The notes: generated by a model not told the origin, from the sequence alone. 64,000 nt of DNA from Ga0077555 sp050187415 (GCA_050187415.1 JBFWXN010000020.1:1-64000); one strand, 5' to 3'; shown: positions 53,747 to 62,288, numbered from the stretch's first letter. A program made the numbers and translations.

Positions 53747-54973
53747 TCAGCCCGTTATGACCTTGGCTGCCTTCAGCTCGCCGATCGTCCCCCGGTCGAG
53801 CTCCAGCCAGTCCGCCAACACCCTGTCGGAGTGCTCGCCCAGAAGTGGCGCCGACGTGACCGGCGGCGTCTGTCCGTCGAACCGCACCGGCCAGCCGCTC
53901 ATCGTATAGTCTCCGACCGCGGGGTGCCGCATCGTCTGGCGAATGCCGCGCTCCACGAAGTTGCGGTCGTCGGCGATCTCGCGCGTATCGAGAACGGCGC
54001 CCGCCGGAATCGCCGCCTGGCTGATGATGCGCCACGCCTCGTTCTTGTGGTGCTGGCGCGTCCAGTTCGCCACGATCTCGTCGACTTCGCCTCGGTGCTG
54101 CGTTCTCGCCGCGGGCGTCGCAAATCGTGCATCCCCGATCAGATCCTCCCGGCCCATCAGCTTGAGCAGGCGGTTCCAATGCTCGGGATTGGCAGGGCTG
54201 GTGAAGACATAGACGTAGTCGTTGGGCCCTCCGCCCTTGGTCGGATAGACACCGATGGGCGGGCTGCCGCCGCCGACCGTCTTCGAGCCGGCTCGCGGCG
54301 CCGGCTTGCCGCCGGTGCGCTCCATGTAGGTGAAGGCATTGCGGATATAGTGCAGGATCGAGTCCTGCATCGCCACCTCGAGCCGCTCGCCCTTGCCGGT
54401 GCGCAACTTGCGCACATAGGCGCCGAGGATCGAGATCGCCATCAGCATGCCCGTGCCCGTATCGCCCACCGTCGTTCCTGGCTTGCACGGAACGCCGTCC
54501 TCTTCACCCGTGATCGACATCAGCCCGCCGGCAGCCTGGGCGATCATGTCGAAGGCGAGGCCGTTCTCGTGCGGGCTGCCTTTGCCGAAACCTTTGATCT
54601 GGCAGTAGATGATGCCCGGATTGATCTCGCTTACGACATCGTAGCCAAGGCCCAGCCGCTCTATGGCTCCGGGAGCGAAGTTCTCGATCATCACGTCCGC
54701 GCGCGCGATCAGTTTCTTGACGAGATCAAGGCCGCGCGGATCCTTGAGGTTGACGGCCGCCGAGCGCTTGTTGGCATTGTACTGCAGGAAATAGAAGGAA
54801 TCCTGCTGGCCCTCGGCCCGGTTGGTCGAACGGCCAGGGTCGCCGACGCCCGGATTTTCCACCTTGACGACTTCGGCGCCGAGCCAAGCCAGCGCTTCGG
54901 TGCATGATGGTCCGGCCTCGAACTGCGTGAAGTCGAGGATTCGCAAGCCCTTGAGGCAGTCTTCTCCGCTCAT
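53747..54973 (-). CDS. Family III CoA-transferase (CaiB/BaiF/Frc class)
   Basis: It transfers CoA between carboxylic acids, using a catalytic aspartate that forms acyl-CoA anhydride. The 408-residue protein begins SGEDCLKGLRILDFTQFEAGPSC, the family N-terminus, with the CoA loop FEAGPSCTEALAWLGAEVVKVENP near 20, and NLKDPRGLDLVKKLI near 80. The likely catalytic Asp is in SPHENGLAFDMIAQA near 163, and GGGSPPIGVYPTKGG near 235 follows. ATG at 54973 is chosen; the frame extends upstream to 55054 without homology. With the ThDP lyase it forms the classic formyl-CoA transferase / decarboxylase pairing or a 2-hydroxyacid-activating variant. The substrate is unknown. Confidence 0.9.
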   Translation of the reverse strand: MSGEDCLKGLRILDFTQFEAGPSCTEALAWLGAEVVKVENPGVGDPGRSTNRAEGQQDSFYFLQYNANKRSAAVNLKDPRGLDLVKKLIARADVMIENFAPGAIERLGLGYDVVSEINPGIIYCQIKGFGKGSPHENGLAFDMIAQAAGGLMSITGEEDGVPCKPGTTVGDTGTGMLMAISILGAYVRKLRTGKGERLEVAMQDSILHYIRNAFTYMERTGGKPAPRAGSKTVGGGSPPIGVYPTKGGGPNDYVYVFTSPANPEHWNRLLKLMGREDLIGDARFATPAARTQHRGEVDEIVANWTRQHHKNEAWRIISQAAIPAGAVLDTREIADDRNFVERGIRQTMRHPAVGDYTMSGWPVRFDGQTPPVTSAPLLGEHSDRVLADWLELDRGTIGELKAAKVITG

Positions 54974-55056
54974 GCGCTTCGCTCCCAAAATCTTCGTATG
55001 TCGAAGCTTAGGCATGGAGCGCGGCGCGCGTCGAGACAGACGTGATCTGCGCAAGC

Positions 55057-55248
55057 CTACATTGGGTTCCTCGGCAAAGGCGGCTGGTCGGGAACGGGCA
55101 ATGGATCATCGATCGGCAGCGGTGGATCGGGTTCGTTGGGCGGCAGATCCGGCGGACGCGGGATGGGTCCCGGCGGCGGCGGCGGAACAATAGGCTCGGG
55201 AGGTTCGGGCGGCCTCGGGTCGGGCTGGGGGGCGTGCGGTGTGAGCAT
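55057..55248 (-). CDS. Small proline-rich protein
   Basis: A 63-residue frame, about 45 percent proline, with repeats such as PPEPPEPIVPPPPPGP and LPIDDPLPVPDQPPLP. Similar short proline-rich proteins occur in alphaproteobacterial genomes and are uncharacterised. There is a weak GAGAG upstream of ATG 55248. Because GC-rich repeats open frames easily, and the opposite strand here is Gly-rich, the call is tentative. Confidence 0.4.
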   Translation of the reverse strand: MLTPHAPQPDPRPPEPPEPIVPPPPPGPIPRPPDLPPNEPDPPLPIDDPLPVPDQPPLPRNPM

Positions 55249-55445
55249 GCTGTCTCTCGCAGTTGGCCTTCACGGGCATCCGGGCATTGGCCCGTTGCTG
55301 GTTAAGACATTCTGTCGGAGAAGAGTTCCGCTCGAAATTCCGCCGCCGGCCAGAATGCCGGCCAGGCACGCGCCAGCAAGGCCGGCGAGATGCAAAGCCG
55401 CCGTCCTTGACACACGGGCCCAGCGCTGCCCGTGTGGACCTCAGT

Positions 55446-55787
55446 TCACGGAAGCGGAATATGCACGGCAATCGCAGCGCTTGCAATGACGGCGGGGTCG
55501 TTGTTCTCGGGGTCGGGAATGTCGAGACCACCCTTTACCGCCTTCACCGTCACGTTGCCGACCGGCAGCGAAGACTTGACCTTCTCGACGTCTACCTTGG
55601 CCGGTTGCTGGACGCCGATCGTCACCTCGACGTCGATGTCTTTTTTGTCGACCCCGAGGGAGCGGATGAATGCGAGCGACGAATGATGCAAGGCATCCTG
55701 GACGGCACGCAACGCCGCCTTGGTGTAGTCGGAGCCATGCAGATCGTTGCCCGTGCCGAGTTCGAGGATGACGCGTTTCTTAGACAT
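55446..55787 (-). CDS. Lin0512 family protein, copy 1 (canonical motif)
   Basis: This 113-residue protein of the uncharacterised Lin0512 family has the family hallmark GxGxDxHG intact as GTGNDLHG at residues 11-18. Body motifs include TKAALRAVQDALHHSSL near 22-38, VEVTIGVQQPAKVD near 53, and a C-terminal VKAVKGGLDIPDP and NDPAVIASAAI. It probably forms a small alpha/beta homodimer or heterodimer with copy 2. It is 12 bases downstream of copy 2 and co-transcribed. Confidence 0.85.
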   Translation of the reverse strand: MSKKRVILELGTGNDLHGSDYTKAALRAVQDALHHSSLAFIRSLGVDKKDIDVEVTIGVQQPAKVDVEKVKSSLPVGNVTVKAVKGGLDIPDPENNDPAVIASAAIAVHIPLP

Positions 55788-55798
55788 GACCGGTCTCC

Positions 55799-56137
55799 TC
55801 AAACATCCAGGCTGACGACAGCGCAGGCATTGGCGATCAGCGTGGCGTCGGTGCCCGCGTCGTTCTTGATCTCCAGGCCGCCTTCCACGACCGTCACCGT
55901 CCCCTTGCCATAGGGGAGCACCTTCAGCACCTCGGCCTTGTCGACCGTCTCTGGACGCGGCACGCCGATGTGCACGTCGACCTGCATTGCCTCGAGCGGC
56001 CGGCCCATCGCCGTCGCAATCGACAGCGAGTTGTGCCAGAGCGCGTCGCGCAGTGCGCGGCACGCGGCCTTGGTCGGATCAGAGCCGCGAATATCGGTGC
56101 CCATGCCGATTTCGAGCACCATGCGCTTCTTTGCCAT
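55799..56137 (-). CDS. Lin0512 family protein, copy 2 (altered motif)
   Basis: The 112-residue paralogue of the preceding gene has the same layout (KKRMVLEIG, TKAACRALRDALWHNSL, VDVHIGVPRPETVD, TVVEGGLEIKNDAGTD). The hallmark GxGxDxHG reads GMGTDIRG at 11-18, so the conserved His is Arg. The gene order is copy 2 then copy 1, with 12 bases between. If the His is catalytic or metal-binding, copy 2 may be a structural subunit. Confidence 0.85.
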   Translation of the reverse strand: MAKKRMVLEIGMGTDIRGSDPTKAACRALRDALWHNSLSIATAMGRPLEAMQVDVHIGVPRPETVDKAEVLKVLPYGKGTVTVVEGGLEIKNDAGTDATLIANACAVVSLDV

Positions 56138-56309
56138 GGATGGCCTTCCAGTTGAGAGCGTTCCTATCGCGATCATCATGCGCCGGGCTCGGAGGCGTTG
56201 CACCTGCAAAAACGGTTTCCCACCTGATCGCGACGGAACCGTCTTTCCCTTGGCCATTTGCGCCGCCTGCTGCCAAGCTACGCCGCTCGCGGTCCATGGG
56301 AGTGCCCGA

Positions 56310-57776
56310 ATGCTGCCGCAGGACCCGCAACGGCCAGAGGAGGAAGATCGCGTCAAGCGCGTTCTACCGTGGCTCGTCGCCGTCGCATTCTTCATGCAGG
56401 CGCTCGATACGACGATCCTGAACACGGCCGTCCCGACCATGGCCGAGGCCCTGGGCGTTCGACCGCTCGACATGAAATCCGTGCTCAGCTGCTACACGCT
56501 GAGTGTCGCCGTCTTCGTTCCCGTCAGTGGCTGGATCGCGGATCGCTTCGGCACCCGGCGGGTCTTCGCGACCGCCATCGCGCTGTTCATGCTCGGCTCG
56601 CTGTTGGCCGGGCTTGCGAACAGTGTTCAAGGATTGGTTTTCAGTCGAATTCTGCAGGGCTTCGGGGGTGCCATGATGGTTCCCGTCGGCCGGCTGACGA
56701 TGGTCCGCACGTTTCCGAAATCAGAGTTGGTCCGCGCCATGACGTTCGTCTCGATGCCGGCGCTGGTCGGGCCGATGCTCGGACCCGTCGTCGGCGGCTT
56801 GATCGTGCACTACCTGCACTGGCGGTTGATTTTCCTCGTCAACCTTCCGGTTGGCCTCGCGGGGCTCGTGTTGATCATTCGCAACATGCCCGACTACCGC
56901 TCGGATCAGGTCTGGCCGCTCGACTGGCGCGGACTTCTGCTGTTCAGTTCCGGGCTGGCGCTGCTCTCGTATGTCCTCGAAGTTTTCGGCGCGCATTCCC
57001 TGCCGGGCTCGACGATCCTGCTTTTGCTCGGGGTGTCCGTCGCGCTGATCGTCGGCTATGCGTATCATGCGCTCGGCGCCGAGCATCCGTTGCTGCGGCT
57101 CAACCTGTTTCGCATTCGCACCTTCCGCACGGCGGCCGTGGGCAGCTTCGTAACCCGGCTCGGCGCATCGGGCGTGCCGTTCCTGCTGCCGCTACTCTAC
57201 CAGTCGGGGCTCGGCTACTCGCCGGTCCAGTCGGCGTTGCTGATCCTGCCCCAGTTCATGACCGCGCTCACCGTCAAGGCACTGATCCCGAAGATCCTAG
57301 CCAGGCTCGGCTATCGCGGCGTGCTGACCACGAACACGATCGCGGTCGGCCTGCTGATCGCATCGTTTTCGACCATCCACAGCGGCACGGCGGTGCCAAT
57401 CATCCTGCTGCAGGCAAGCCTGTTCGGTTTCTGCCAGTCGCTCCAATTCTCGAGCATGAACACGCTCGTCTACGCCGATATCCGGGAGCGCGATGCCAGC
57501 ATGGCGTCCACCATGGCGAGCACGCTGCAACAAATGTCGATGAGCTTCGGCGTTGCCACCGCCTCGCTGCTCGCCGCCTGGCTGGTGCCCGTCAACACAG
57601 GTATCGCATCGGCTGAACTGGTGGCGGGAATTCATAAGGCGTTTCTCGTGCTCGGGGCGCTAACCGTCGTCTCGACGCTGGTGTTTCGCGGGCTGAGAAA
57701 GGATGATGGCGCATCCGTGAGTTTGAAGGGCGAGGTTGCCGAGGTGCGGGACAAGAAGCTTCCGCCCGACACCTGA
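56310..57776 (+). CDS. MFS multidrug/drug:H+ exporter (DHA2 family)
   Basis: The 488-residue integral membrane transporter has the 14-helix DHA2 layout. Motifs are ALDTTILNTAVPTMAE (D1 motif) near 25, GWIADRFGTRRVF (motif A) near 70, LQGFGGAMMVPVGRLTMVR (motif B) near 118, and MPALVGPMLGPVVGGL (motif C) near 150. It exports drugs or metabolites in exchange for protons. The frame runs upstream to 55938, but ATG 56310 begins the membrane-topology sequence. It is divergent from the Lin0512 pair; the LysE gene follows 43 bases later. Confidence 0.88.
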   Translation: MLPQDPQRPEEEDRVKRVLPWLVAVAFFMQALDTTILNTAVPTMAEALGVRPLDMKSVLSCYTLSVAVFVPVSGWIADRFGTRRVFATAIALFMLGSLLAGLANSVQGLVFSRILQGFGGAMMVPVGRLTMVRTFPKSELVRAMTFVSMPALVGPMLGPVVGGLIVHYLHWRLIFLVNLPVGLAGLVLIIRNMPDYRSDQVWPLDWRGLLLFSSGLALLSYVLEVFGAHSLPGSTILLLLGVSVALIVGYAYHALGAEHPLLRLNLFRIRTFRTAAVGSFVTRLGASGVPFLLPLLYQSGLGYSPVQSALLILPQFMTALTVKALIPKILARLGYRGVLTTNTIAVGLLIASFSTIHSGTAVPIILLQASLFGFCQSLQFSSMNTLVYADIRERDASMASTMASTLQQMSMSFGVATASLLAAWLVPVNTGIASAELVAGIHKAFLVLGALTVVSTLVFRGLRKDDGASVSLKGEVAEVRDKKLPPDT

Positions 57777-57819
57777 GCCGGTTCAAACGTCGTTCAATCG
57801 ACCCAGAGGCGCGCGCAGC

Positions 57820-58464
57820 ATGACCTCGACCCTATTCATCGCCTACGTTGCCACGTGCATCCTGCTGGCGGTAACGCCCGGCCCCAACATGGCGCTGATC
57901 ATCTCGGCGACGCTCGCCGGCGGCCTGGCCGGCGGCATCGCGACCCTGCTCGGCACGCTGACGGGGCTTACCATCCTGGTCGCGATTGCGGCCCTCGGGA
58001 TGACCTCCATCATGGTGCTGATGGCCGAGTGGTTCGACGTCATCCGGTGGCTGGGGGCGGTCTATCTGGTCGTGCTCGGCATGCGCCAACTCTGGCAATG
58101 GTGGCGATCCAGGCGGCTTGCAGCCGGGGCGGCGACGGACATTTCGCCGGCGTCCGCGGCGGTCTCGGCGAGCGGGCGATACATTCAGGGCGTCGCGGTC
58201 TCGCTCTCGAACCCGAAGGTGCTCCTGTTTCTGGGTGCCTTTTTTCCGCAGTTCGTCAATCCCGACCTGGCGCCTGGGCCGCAACTCGCCATCCTTGCCG
58301 TGCTTTTCGTCGTGGTTCTGACGGCAGTCGACATCTCTTACACGCTTGCCCTGGCGCGCGCCCGCGCCCGCATCGACATGGCGCGGCTGCGCGCGCTCGA
58401 TGCGTTTTCCGGCGTGCTGCTGGTTGCCGGGGGTCTCGTCCTGGCGACGGCGCGCCGGCCCTGA
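57820..58464 (+). CDS. LysE/RhtB family amino-acid or metabolite exporter
   Basis: The 214-residue membrane protein has about six helices and the LysE-family N-terminus with VTPGPNMALIISATLAGG near 20, a central loop (RRLAAGAATDISPAS) and SLSNPKVLLFLGAFFPQFVNP near 140. Family members export lysine, threonine, homoserine lactones or related compounds. ATG at 57820 follows the MFS gene by 43 bases. The substrate is unknown. Confidence 0.88.
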   Translation: MTSTLFIAYVATCILLAVTPGPNMALIISATLAGGLAGGIATLLGTLTGLTILVAIAALGMTSIMVLMAEWFDVIRWLGAVYLVVLGMRQLWQWWRSRRLAAGAATDISPASAAVSASGRYIQGVAVSLSNPKVLLFLGAFFPQFVNPDLAPGPQLAILAVLFVVVLTAVDISYTLALARARARIDMARLRALDAFSGVLLVAGGLVLATARRP

Positions 58465-58560
58465 CGGCAAGAGCACGGAGAGGGCACCGCCGATCGAACG
58501 CCGTGCCACACGTGCCGATGCCGTTGCAGGGCAAGAGCCGGCCGGGCTAGTCTCGCCACC

Positions 58561-59067
58561 ATGAAACGCATCGGCTTCTACTCAGGCTCCTTCGACCCGA
58601 TCACCAACGGCCACACCGACGTGCTGCGCCGCTCGGCCGCGCTGGTCGACAGGCTGGTCATCGGCATCGGCATTCATCCCGGCAAGACGCCCCTCTTCTC
58701 GACGCAGGAGAAGCAGGCGATGATCGAGGCGGAGATGAAGCCGGTCACCGCCCGCTACGGCACCGAGATCGAGGTCGTCATGTTTGGCGGCCTCACCGTG
58801 GATGCGGCTCGCGAGGCCGGTGCTACGGCCATCTTCCGGGGCCTGCGCGACGGCACCGATCTCGACTACGAGATGCAGATGTCGGGCATGAACGGGTCGA
58901 TGGCGCCGGACGTCGACACGGTCTTCCTGCCGGCCAGCCCCGACGTGCGTCACATCACTGCGACGCTCGTGCGCCAGATCGCCATGATGGGCGGCGACGT
59001 GACGAGCTTCGTGTCTCCGGCCGTGGCGGCGGCGCTCAAGGCGAAGGCGGCAGCCCGGAACGCCTGA
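58561..59067 (+). CDS. coaD: Phosphopantetheine adenylyltransferase
   Basis: It catalyses the fourth step of CoA synthesis, adding AMP from ATP to 4'-phosphopantetheine. The 168-residue protein has the nucleotidyltransferase GSFDPITNGHTDVL near 8 (TxGH), FRGLRDGTDLDYEMQMSGMN near 92, and DVRHITATLVRQIAMMGGDV near 128, which holds the second family signature. It starts a short housekeeping run with two cyclophilin genes downstream. Confidence 0.96.
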   Translation: MKRIGFYSGSFDPITNGHTDVLRRSAALVDRLVIGIGIHPGKTPLFSTQEKQAMIEAEMKPVTARYGTEIEVVMFGGLTVDAAREAGATAIFRGLRDGTDLDYEMQMSGMNGSMAPDVDTVFLPASPDVRHITATLVRQIAMMGGDVTSFVSPAVAAALKAKAAARNA

Positions 59068-59161
59068 CCACGCCGGCCGAACGGATTGCGGCTTTGCCCG
59101 ATTGCGGCCATAAGGCGGGTTCAAGCCCCGCTCGCACCGCAATGGACAACGGAGCCTCAGT

Positions 59162-59707
59162 TTGAAAACGCTTCTCGCGAGCCTCGCACTCGCCCTCGTC
59201 GCGCTGGCCCTGCCGGCCGCCGCTCAACCGAAGACCGACCCGGCCAACACGCTGGTGATCGAGCTGAAGACGGGCAAAGTCTACATCGAGCTTCTGCCGA
59301 AGCTGGCCCCGAAACACGTCGAGCGCGTCAAGACGCTGGCACGGCAAGGGTTCTACAACGGCATCGTCTTTCATCGCGTGATCAAGGGCTTCATGGCCCA
59401 GACCGGCGATCCGACCGGCACCGGCACGGGGGGATCGAAGCTCGGCAACGTGCCGGCCGAGTTCACGCCCACCCAATTCGAGCGCGGCACCGTCGGCGCG
59501 GCACGCACGCAAGACCCCAACAGCGCCGACAGCCAGTTCTTCATCTGCTTCGCGCATTCCCCGTTTCTCAACGGCCAGTACACCGTCTGGGGCAGAGTGG
59601 TCGAGGGCATGCAGTTCGTCGATCAGATCGCCAAAGGCGAGCCGCCCGCCAATCCAGACAAGATGCTGAAGGTTTACGTTCTGAAGGACGGACCGGGAAA
59701 GAAGTGA
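59162..59707 (+). CDS. Exported cyclophilin-type peptidyl-prolyl isomerase
   Basis: It catalyses cis-trans isomerisation of prolyl bonds during protein folding in the periplasm. The 181-residue protein begins with a signal peptide (KTLLASLALALVALALPAAAQ, cleavage near AAA-QP). The cyclophilin core has FHRVIKGFMAQTGDPTGTGTGG near 75 and NSADSQFFICFAHSPFL near 118, both family hallmarks. The start is TTG at 59162 with GGAGCC upstream. The cytoplasmic paralogue follows 16 bases downstream. Confidence 0.93.
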   Translation: MKTLLASLALALVALALPAAAQPKTDPANTLVIELKTGKVYIELLPKLAPKHVERVKTLARQGFYNGIVFHRVIKGFMAQTGDPTGTGTGGSKLGNVPAEFTPTQFERGTVGAARTQDPNSADSQFFICFAHSPFLNGQYTVWGRVVEGMQFVDQIAKGEPPANPDKMLKVYVLKDGPGKK

Positions 59708-59723
59708 GAAAGGACCCCCCCCC

Positions 59724-60200
59724 ATGGCCGACATCAAAGACCCCGAGAACACCATCCTCATGGAGACGACGAAGGGCCCCGTGGTGATCGAGCTCAGGCC
59801 CGATCTGGCGCCGGGCCATGTCGAGCGCATCAAGCTGCTGGCACGCGAAGGCTTTTACGACGGCATTGTGTTCCATCGCGTGATCGAAGGCTTCATGGCT
59901 CAGGTCGGCTGCCCGCAAGGCACCGGAACCGGCGGCTCGAAGCACCCGAACCTGAAGGCGGAATTCAACGCCGAGCCGCACGTGCGCGGCGTCTGCTCGA
60001 TGGCCCGCTCGTCGATGCCGAACTCGGCCAACAGCCAGTTCTTCATCTGTTTCGACGACGCCGCATTCCTCGACCGGCAATACACGGTCTGGGGCAAGGT
60101 GATCGAGGGCATGGACAACGTCGACAAGATCAAGCGCGGCGAGCCGGTGCAAAATCCCGACAAAATCGTGTCGATGAAAGTCGCCGCGGACGCCGCGTGA
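59724..60200 (+). CDS. Cytoplasmic cyclophilin-type peptidyl-prolyl isomerase
   Basis: The 158-residue isomerase lacks a signal peptide. Core motifs are VFHRVIEGFMAQVGCPQGTGTGGS near 50 and MPNSANSQFFICFDDAAFLD near 95. It probably assists folding in the cytoplasm. It is paired with the exported copy directly upstream and closes the coaD-ppi-ppi run; a terminator follows. Confidence 0.94.
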   Translation: MADIKDPENTILMETTKGPVVIELRPDLAPGHVERIKLLAREGFYDGIVFHRVIEGFMAQVGCPQGTGTGGSKHPNLKAEFNAEPHVRGVCSMARSSMPNSANSQFFICFDDAAFLDRQYTVWGKVIEGMDNVDKIKRGEPVQNPDKIVSMKVAADAA

Positions 60201-60240
60201 TTTGACTTTGGCCCTGGCGGGCGCCTGCGAGGTCATGGGC

Positions 60241-60268
60241 GTGGCGGCGGCGAACCGCCACGGTTTTC
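60241..60268 (+). terminator. Rho-independent terminator after the cyclophilin genes
   Basis: GTGGCGG (60241-60247) pairs with CCGCCAC (60255-60261) around a 7-base loop, followed by GGTTTTC. This is the clearest intrinsic terminator in the window, and it ends 41 bases after the cyclophilin stop. Confidence 0.75.
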
Positions 60269-60271
60269 TAA

Positions 60272-60309
60272 CCCGCTCGCAATCCGCCAGAGCTGGTCCC
60301 GCGAGCGGG
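60272..60309 (+). promoter_or_regulatory. Second hairpin upstream of bioY
   Basis: CCCGCTCGC (60272-60280) pairs perfectly with GCGAGCGGG (60301-60309) around a 20-base loop, 41 bases before the bioY ATG. It may be a leader structure or part of a double terminator. No BioR-type TTATNNATAA box was seen by eye in this spacer. Confidence 0.4.
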
Positions 60310-60350
60310 AAAACCCGCCGCGGCCATTCGTTGATCATGAGAAGAGCAAC

Positions 60351-60962
60351 ATGCCGACCACCCACGCTTCCCCCACATTGCTGGGCCTCGCGAGGCCCGA
60401 CGGCCCCGCTGCGCGCATTGCAACCGCGGCGGGCGCCATGCTGTTCGGCGTCTGCCTGCTGACGCTCTCCGCAAAGATCCAGGTGCCGTTCTGGCCCGTG
60501 CAGATGACCATGCAGACACTGGTCGTGCTGATGCTCGGCATGGCCTACGGCTCGCGCATGGGGGCGGCGACAGTGCTCGCGTATCTGCTCGTCGGCGCGG
60601 CGGGTTTCCCGGTGTTTGCCGGCACACCGGAGCGCGGTATCGGTCTGGCCTATATGACCGGTCCGACGGGGGGCTTCCTGCTCGGCTTCCTGTTCTCGGC
60701 CTGGGTGGTGGGCGTCCTGGGCGAGCGTGGCCTCGATCGGTCGTTGCTCGGCTGTGCGCTGGCTATGCTCGCTGGTCACGCCATCATCTCGTTTGCCGGC
60801 GTGCTCTGGCTCGCCGCTCTGCTCGGCACGACGAAAGCGATCCAGGTCGGCTTCGTTCCATTCCTTGCCTCGAGCGTACTGAAGACGGCGCTCGGCGCGC
60901 TGGCCTTGCCGCAGATCTGGCGCATCGTCGAGCGGCGCTCGGCACGCCACCAGCCGCATTGA
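60351..60962 (+). CDS. bioY: Biotin transporter substrate-binding component
   Basis: The membrane S-component binds biotin and takes it up, alone or with BioM/BioN energisers. The 203-residue protein has six hydrophobic helices and BioY hallmarks: VPFWPVQMTMQTLVVLMLGMAYG near 45, AGFPVFAGTPERGIGLAYMTGPTGGFLLGF near 84, and a hydrophobic C-terminal half. GAGAAG precedes the ATG. No bioM or bioN gene is in the window. Confidence 0.95.
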   Translation: MPTTHASPTLLGLARPDGPAARIATAAGAMLFGVCLLTLSAKIQVPFWPVQMTMQTLVVLMLGMAYGSRMGAATVLAYLLVGAAGFPVFAGTPERGIGLAYMTGPTGGFLLGFLFSAWVVGVLGERGLDRSLLGCALAMLAGHAIISFAGVLWLAALLGTTKAIQVGFVPFLASSVLKTALGALALPQIWRIVERRSARHQPH

Positions 60963-60986
60963 TCGGCTGATGAGCGAGGGCTCGCC

Positions 60987-62288
60987 ATGACCGCGCGCCC
61001 TCGACTGCCGACCCGGCGTCGGGTACTTGCCGGTCTCGGAGCGCTAGCAGGGCCATCGATCATGGGCATTGGGGCATCGGGAAAGGCACCTGATAAACAG
61101 AAGCCGGTCCTGACCGGCGCCGAACGCCTCGCAGCCGACGGCTTCGCCCCGTTGCGCGGCAAGCGGGTCGGGCTCATCACCAACCATACCGGCCGCATCG
61201 GCGATGGGCGCCTGATCGACGCGCTCGCGACCGCGCCAGGCGTTTCCCTCGTCGCCATCCTGACGCCAGAGCACGGCCTCACCGGGACGACAGAGGCCGG
61301 CGCGAAAGTTGTAGGCGGCTTCGACGCGGCAACCGGCGTCAAGGTGCACAGCCTCTACGGCTCGTCCTATAGGCCGACGCCGGACATGCTCGCCGGGCTC
61401 GATGTCCTGGTCTTCGACATGCAGGATATCGGCACGCGCTTCTACACCTACATCTCGACGATGGGCCTCGCCATGCAGGCGGCCGCCGCCGCGCGCCTGC
61501 CGTTCGTCGTGCTCGACCGTCCGAACCCGCTCGGCGGCGACTACGTGTCGGGGTTTGTGCTCGAGCCTGCCTTTGCGTCGTTCGTCGGCCGATTCCGCAT
61601 TCCCATCGCCCACGGGCTTTCGGTCGGCGAGCTTGCCCGCATGGTCAAAGGCGAGCGGATGCTTGCCGGACTTGACGGCCTGGCGCTCGACGTCGTCGCG
61701 GCATCGGGCTGGCGACGCGACATGCGCTGGCCCGAAACCGGGCGGGCGTGGTTCGCGACCAGCCCCAATATTCCGACATTCGAGACAGCCCTCGCCTATG
61801 CCGGAACCGGTCTCTTCGAGGCGACCGTGGCCAGCGAGGGCCGCGGCACGCCTGCACCGTTCCTCCTGCTGGGGCACGACAAGGCCGACGCCGGAGCCAT
61901 CGTACGTGATCTCGCCGACGCGCGCTTGCCGGGTGTCCGTTTCGAGGCAGGCGGCATGACACCGCGTGCGATCGAGGGCGTGGCATCGAGCCCCCGCTTT
62001 CGCGGACGCCGCATCGCGGCTGTGCAGCTTGCCATCACCGATGTGGCGCAATACCAGCCCGTCGAGGCCGGCGCGCATCTGCTTGCCGCCTTCCATAAAT
62101 CGCTCGGCCTGGCAAACGCCGGCCCGCTCGTGACCGACATGCACGCCCGAATGTTCGACCGGCTCGCCGGGACAGATCGCCTGCGCATGGCGCTCGATCG
62201 GGGTGCAACAGGCGCTGCGATCATCGCGGCGTGGCAGTCCGAGGTGGCGCGGTTCAGGCAGCGGCGCGCGCGTTACCTCGCCTATTGA
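60987..62288 (+). CDS. DUF1343 family protein (NamZ-like exo-N-acetylmuramidase candidate)
   Basis: Members of DUF1343 include NamZ, an exo-beta-N-acetylmuramidase (CAZy GH171) that releases MurNAc from peptidoglycan. The 433-residue protein has a Tat-like signal (TRRRVLAGLGALAG) and the family core: KRVGLITNHTGRIGDGR near 58, LTPEHGLTGTTEAG near 93, VFDMQDIGTRFYTYISTMGLA near 142, LDRPNPLGGDYVSG near 174, and IPTFETALAYAGTGLFEATVASEGRGT near 260. Location is extracytoplasmic. It is 24 bases downstream of bioY. Muramidase activity is inferred from the family. Confidence 0.85.
   Translation: MTARPRLPTRRRVLAGLGALAGPSIMGIGASGKAPDKQKPVLTGAERLAADGFAPLRGKRVGLITNHTGRIGDGRLIDALATAPGVSLVAILTPEHGLTGTTEAGAKVVGGFDAATGVKVHSLYGSSYRPTPDMLAGLDVLVFDMQDIGTRFYTYISTMGLAMQAAAAARLPFVVLDRPNPLGGDYVSGFVLEPAFASFVGRFRIPIAHGLSVGELARMVKGERMLAGLDGLALDVVAASGWRRDMRWPETGRAWFATSPNIPTFETALAYAGTGLFEATVASEGRGTPAPFLLLGHDKADAGAIVRDLADARLPGVRFEAGGMTPRAIEGVASSPRFRGRRIAAVQLAITDVAQYQPVEAGAHLLAAFHKSLGLANAGPLVTDMHARMFDRLAGTDRLRMALDRGATGAAIIAAWQSEVARFRQRRARYLAY

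Noticed and set aside
56258..57616. 452-codon plus-strand frame overlapping the MFS exporter gene in another frame
   Set aside because: Out-of-frame shadow; the exporter frame has the MFS motifs and helix pattern.
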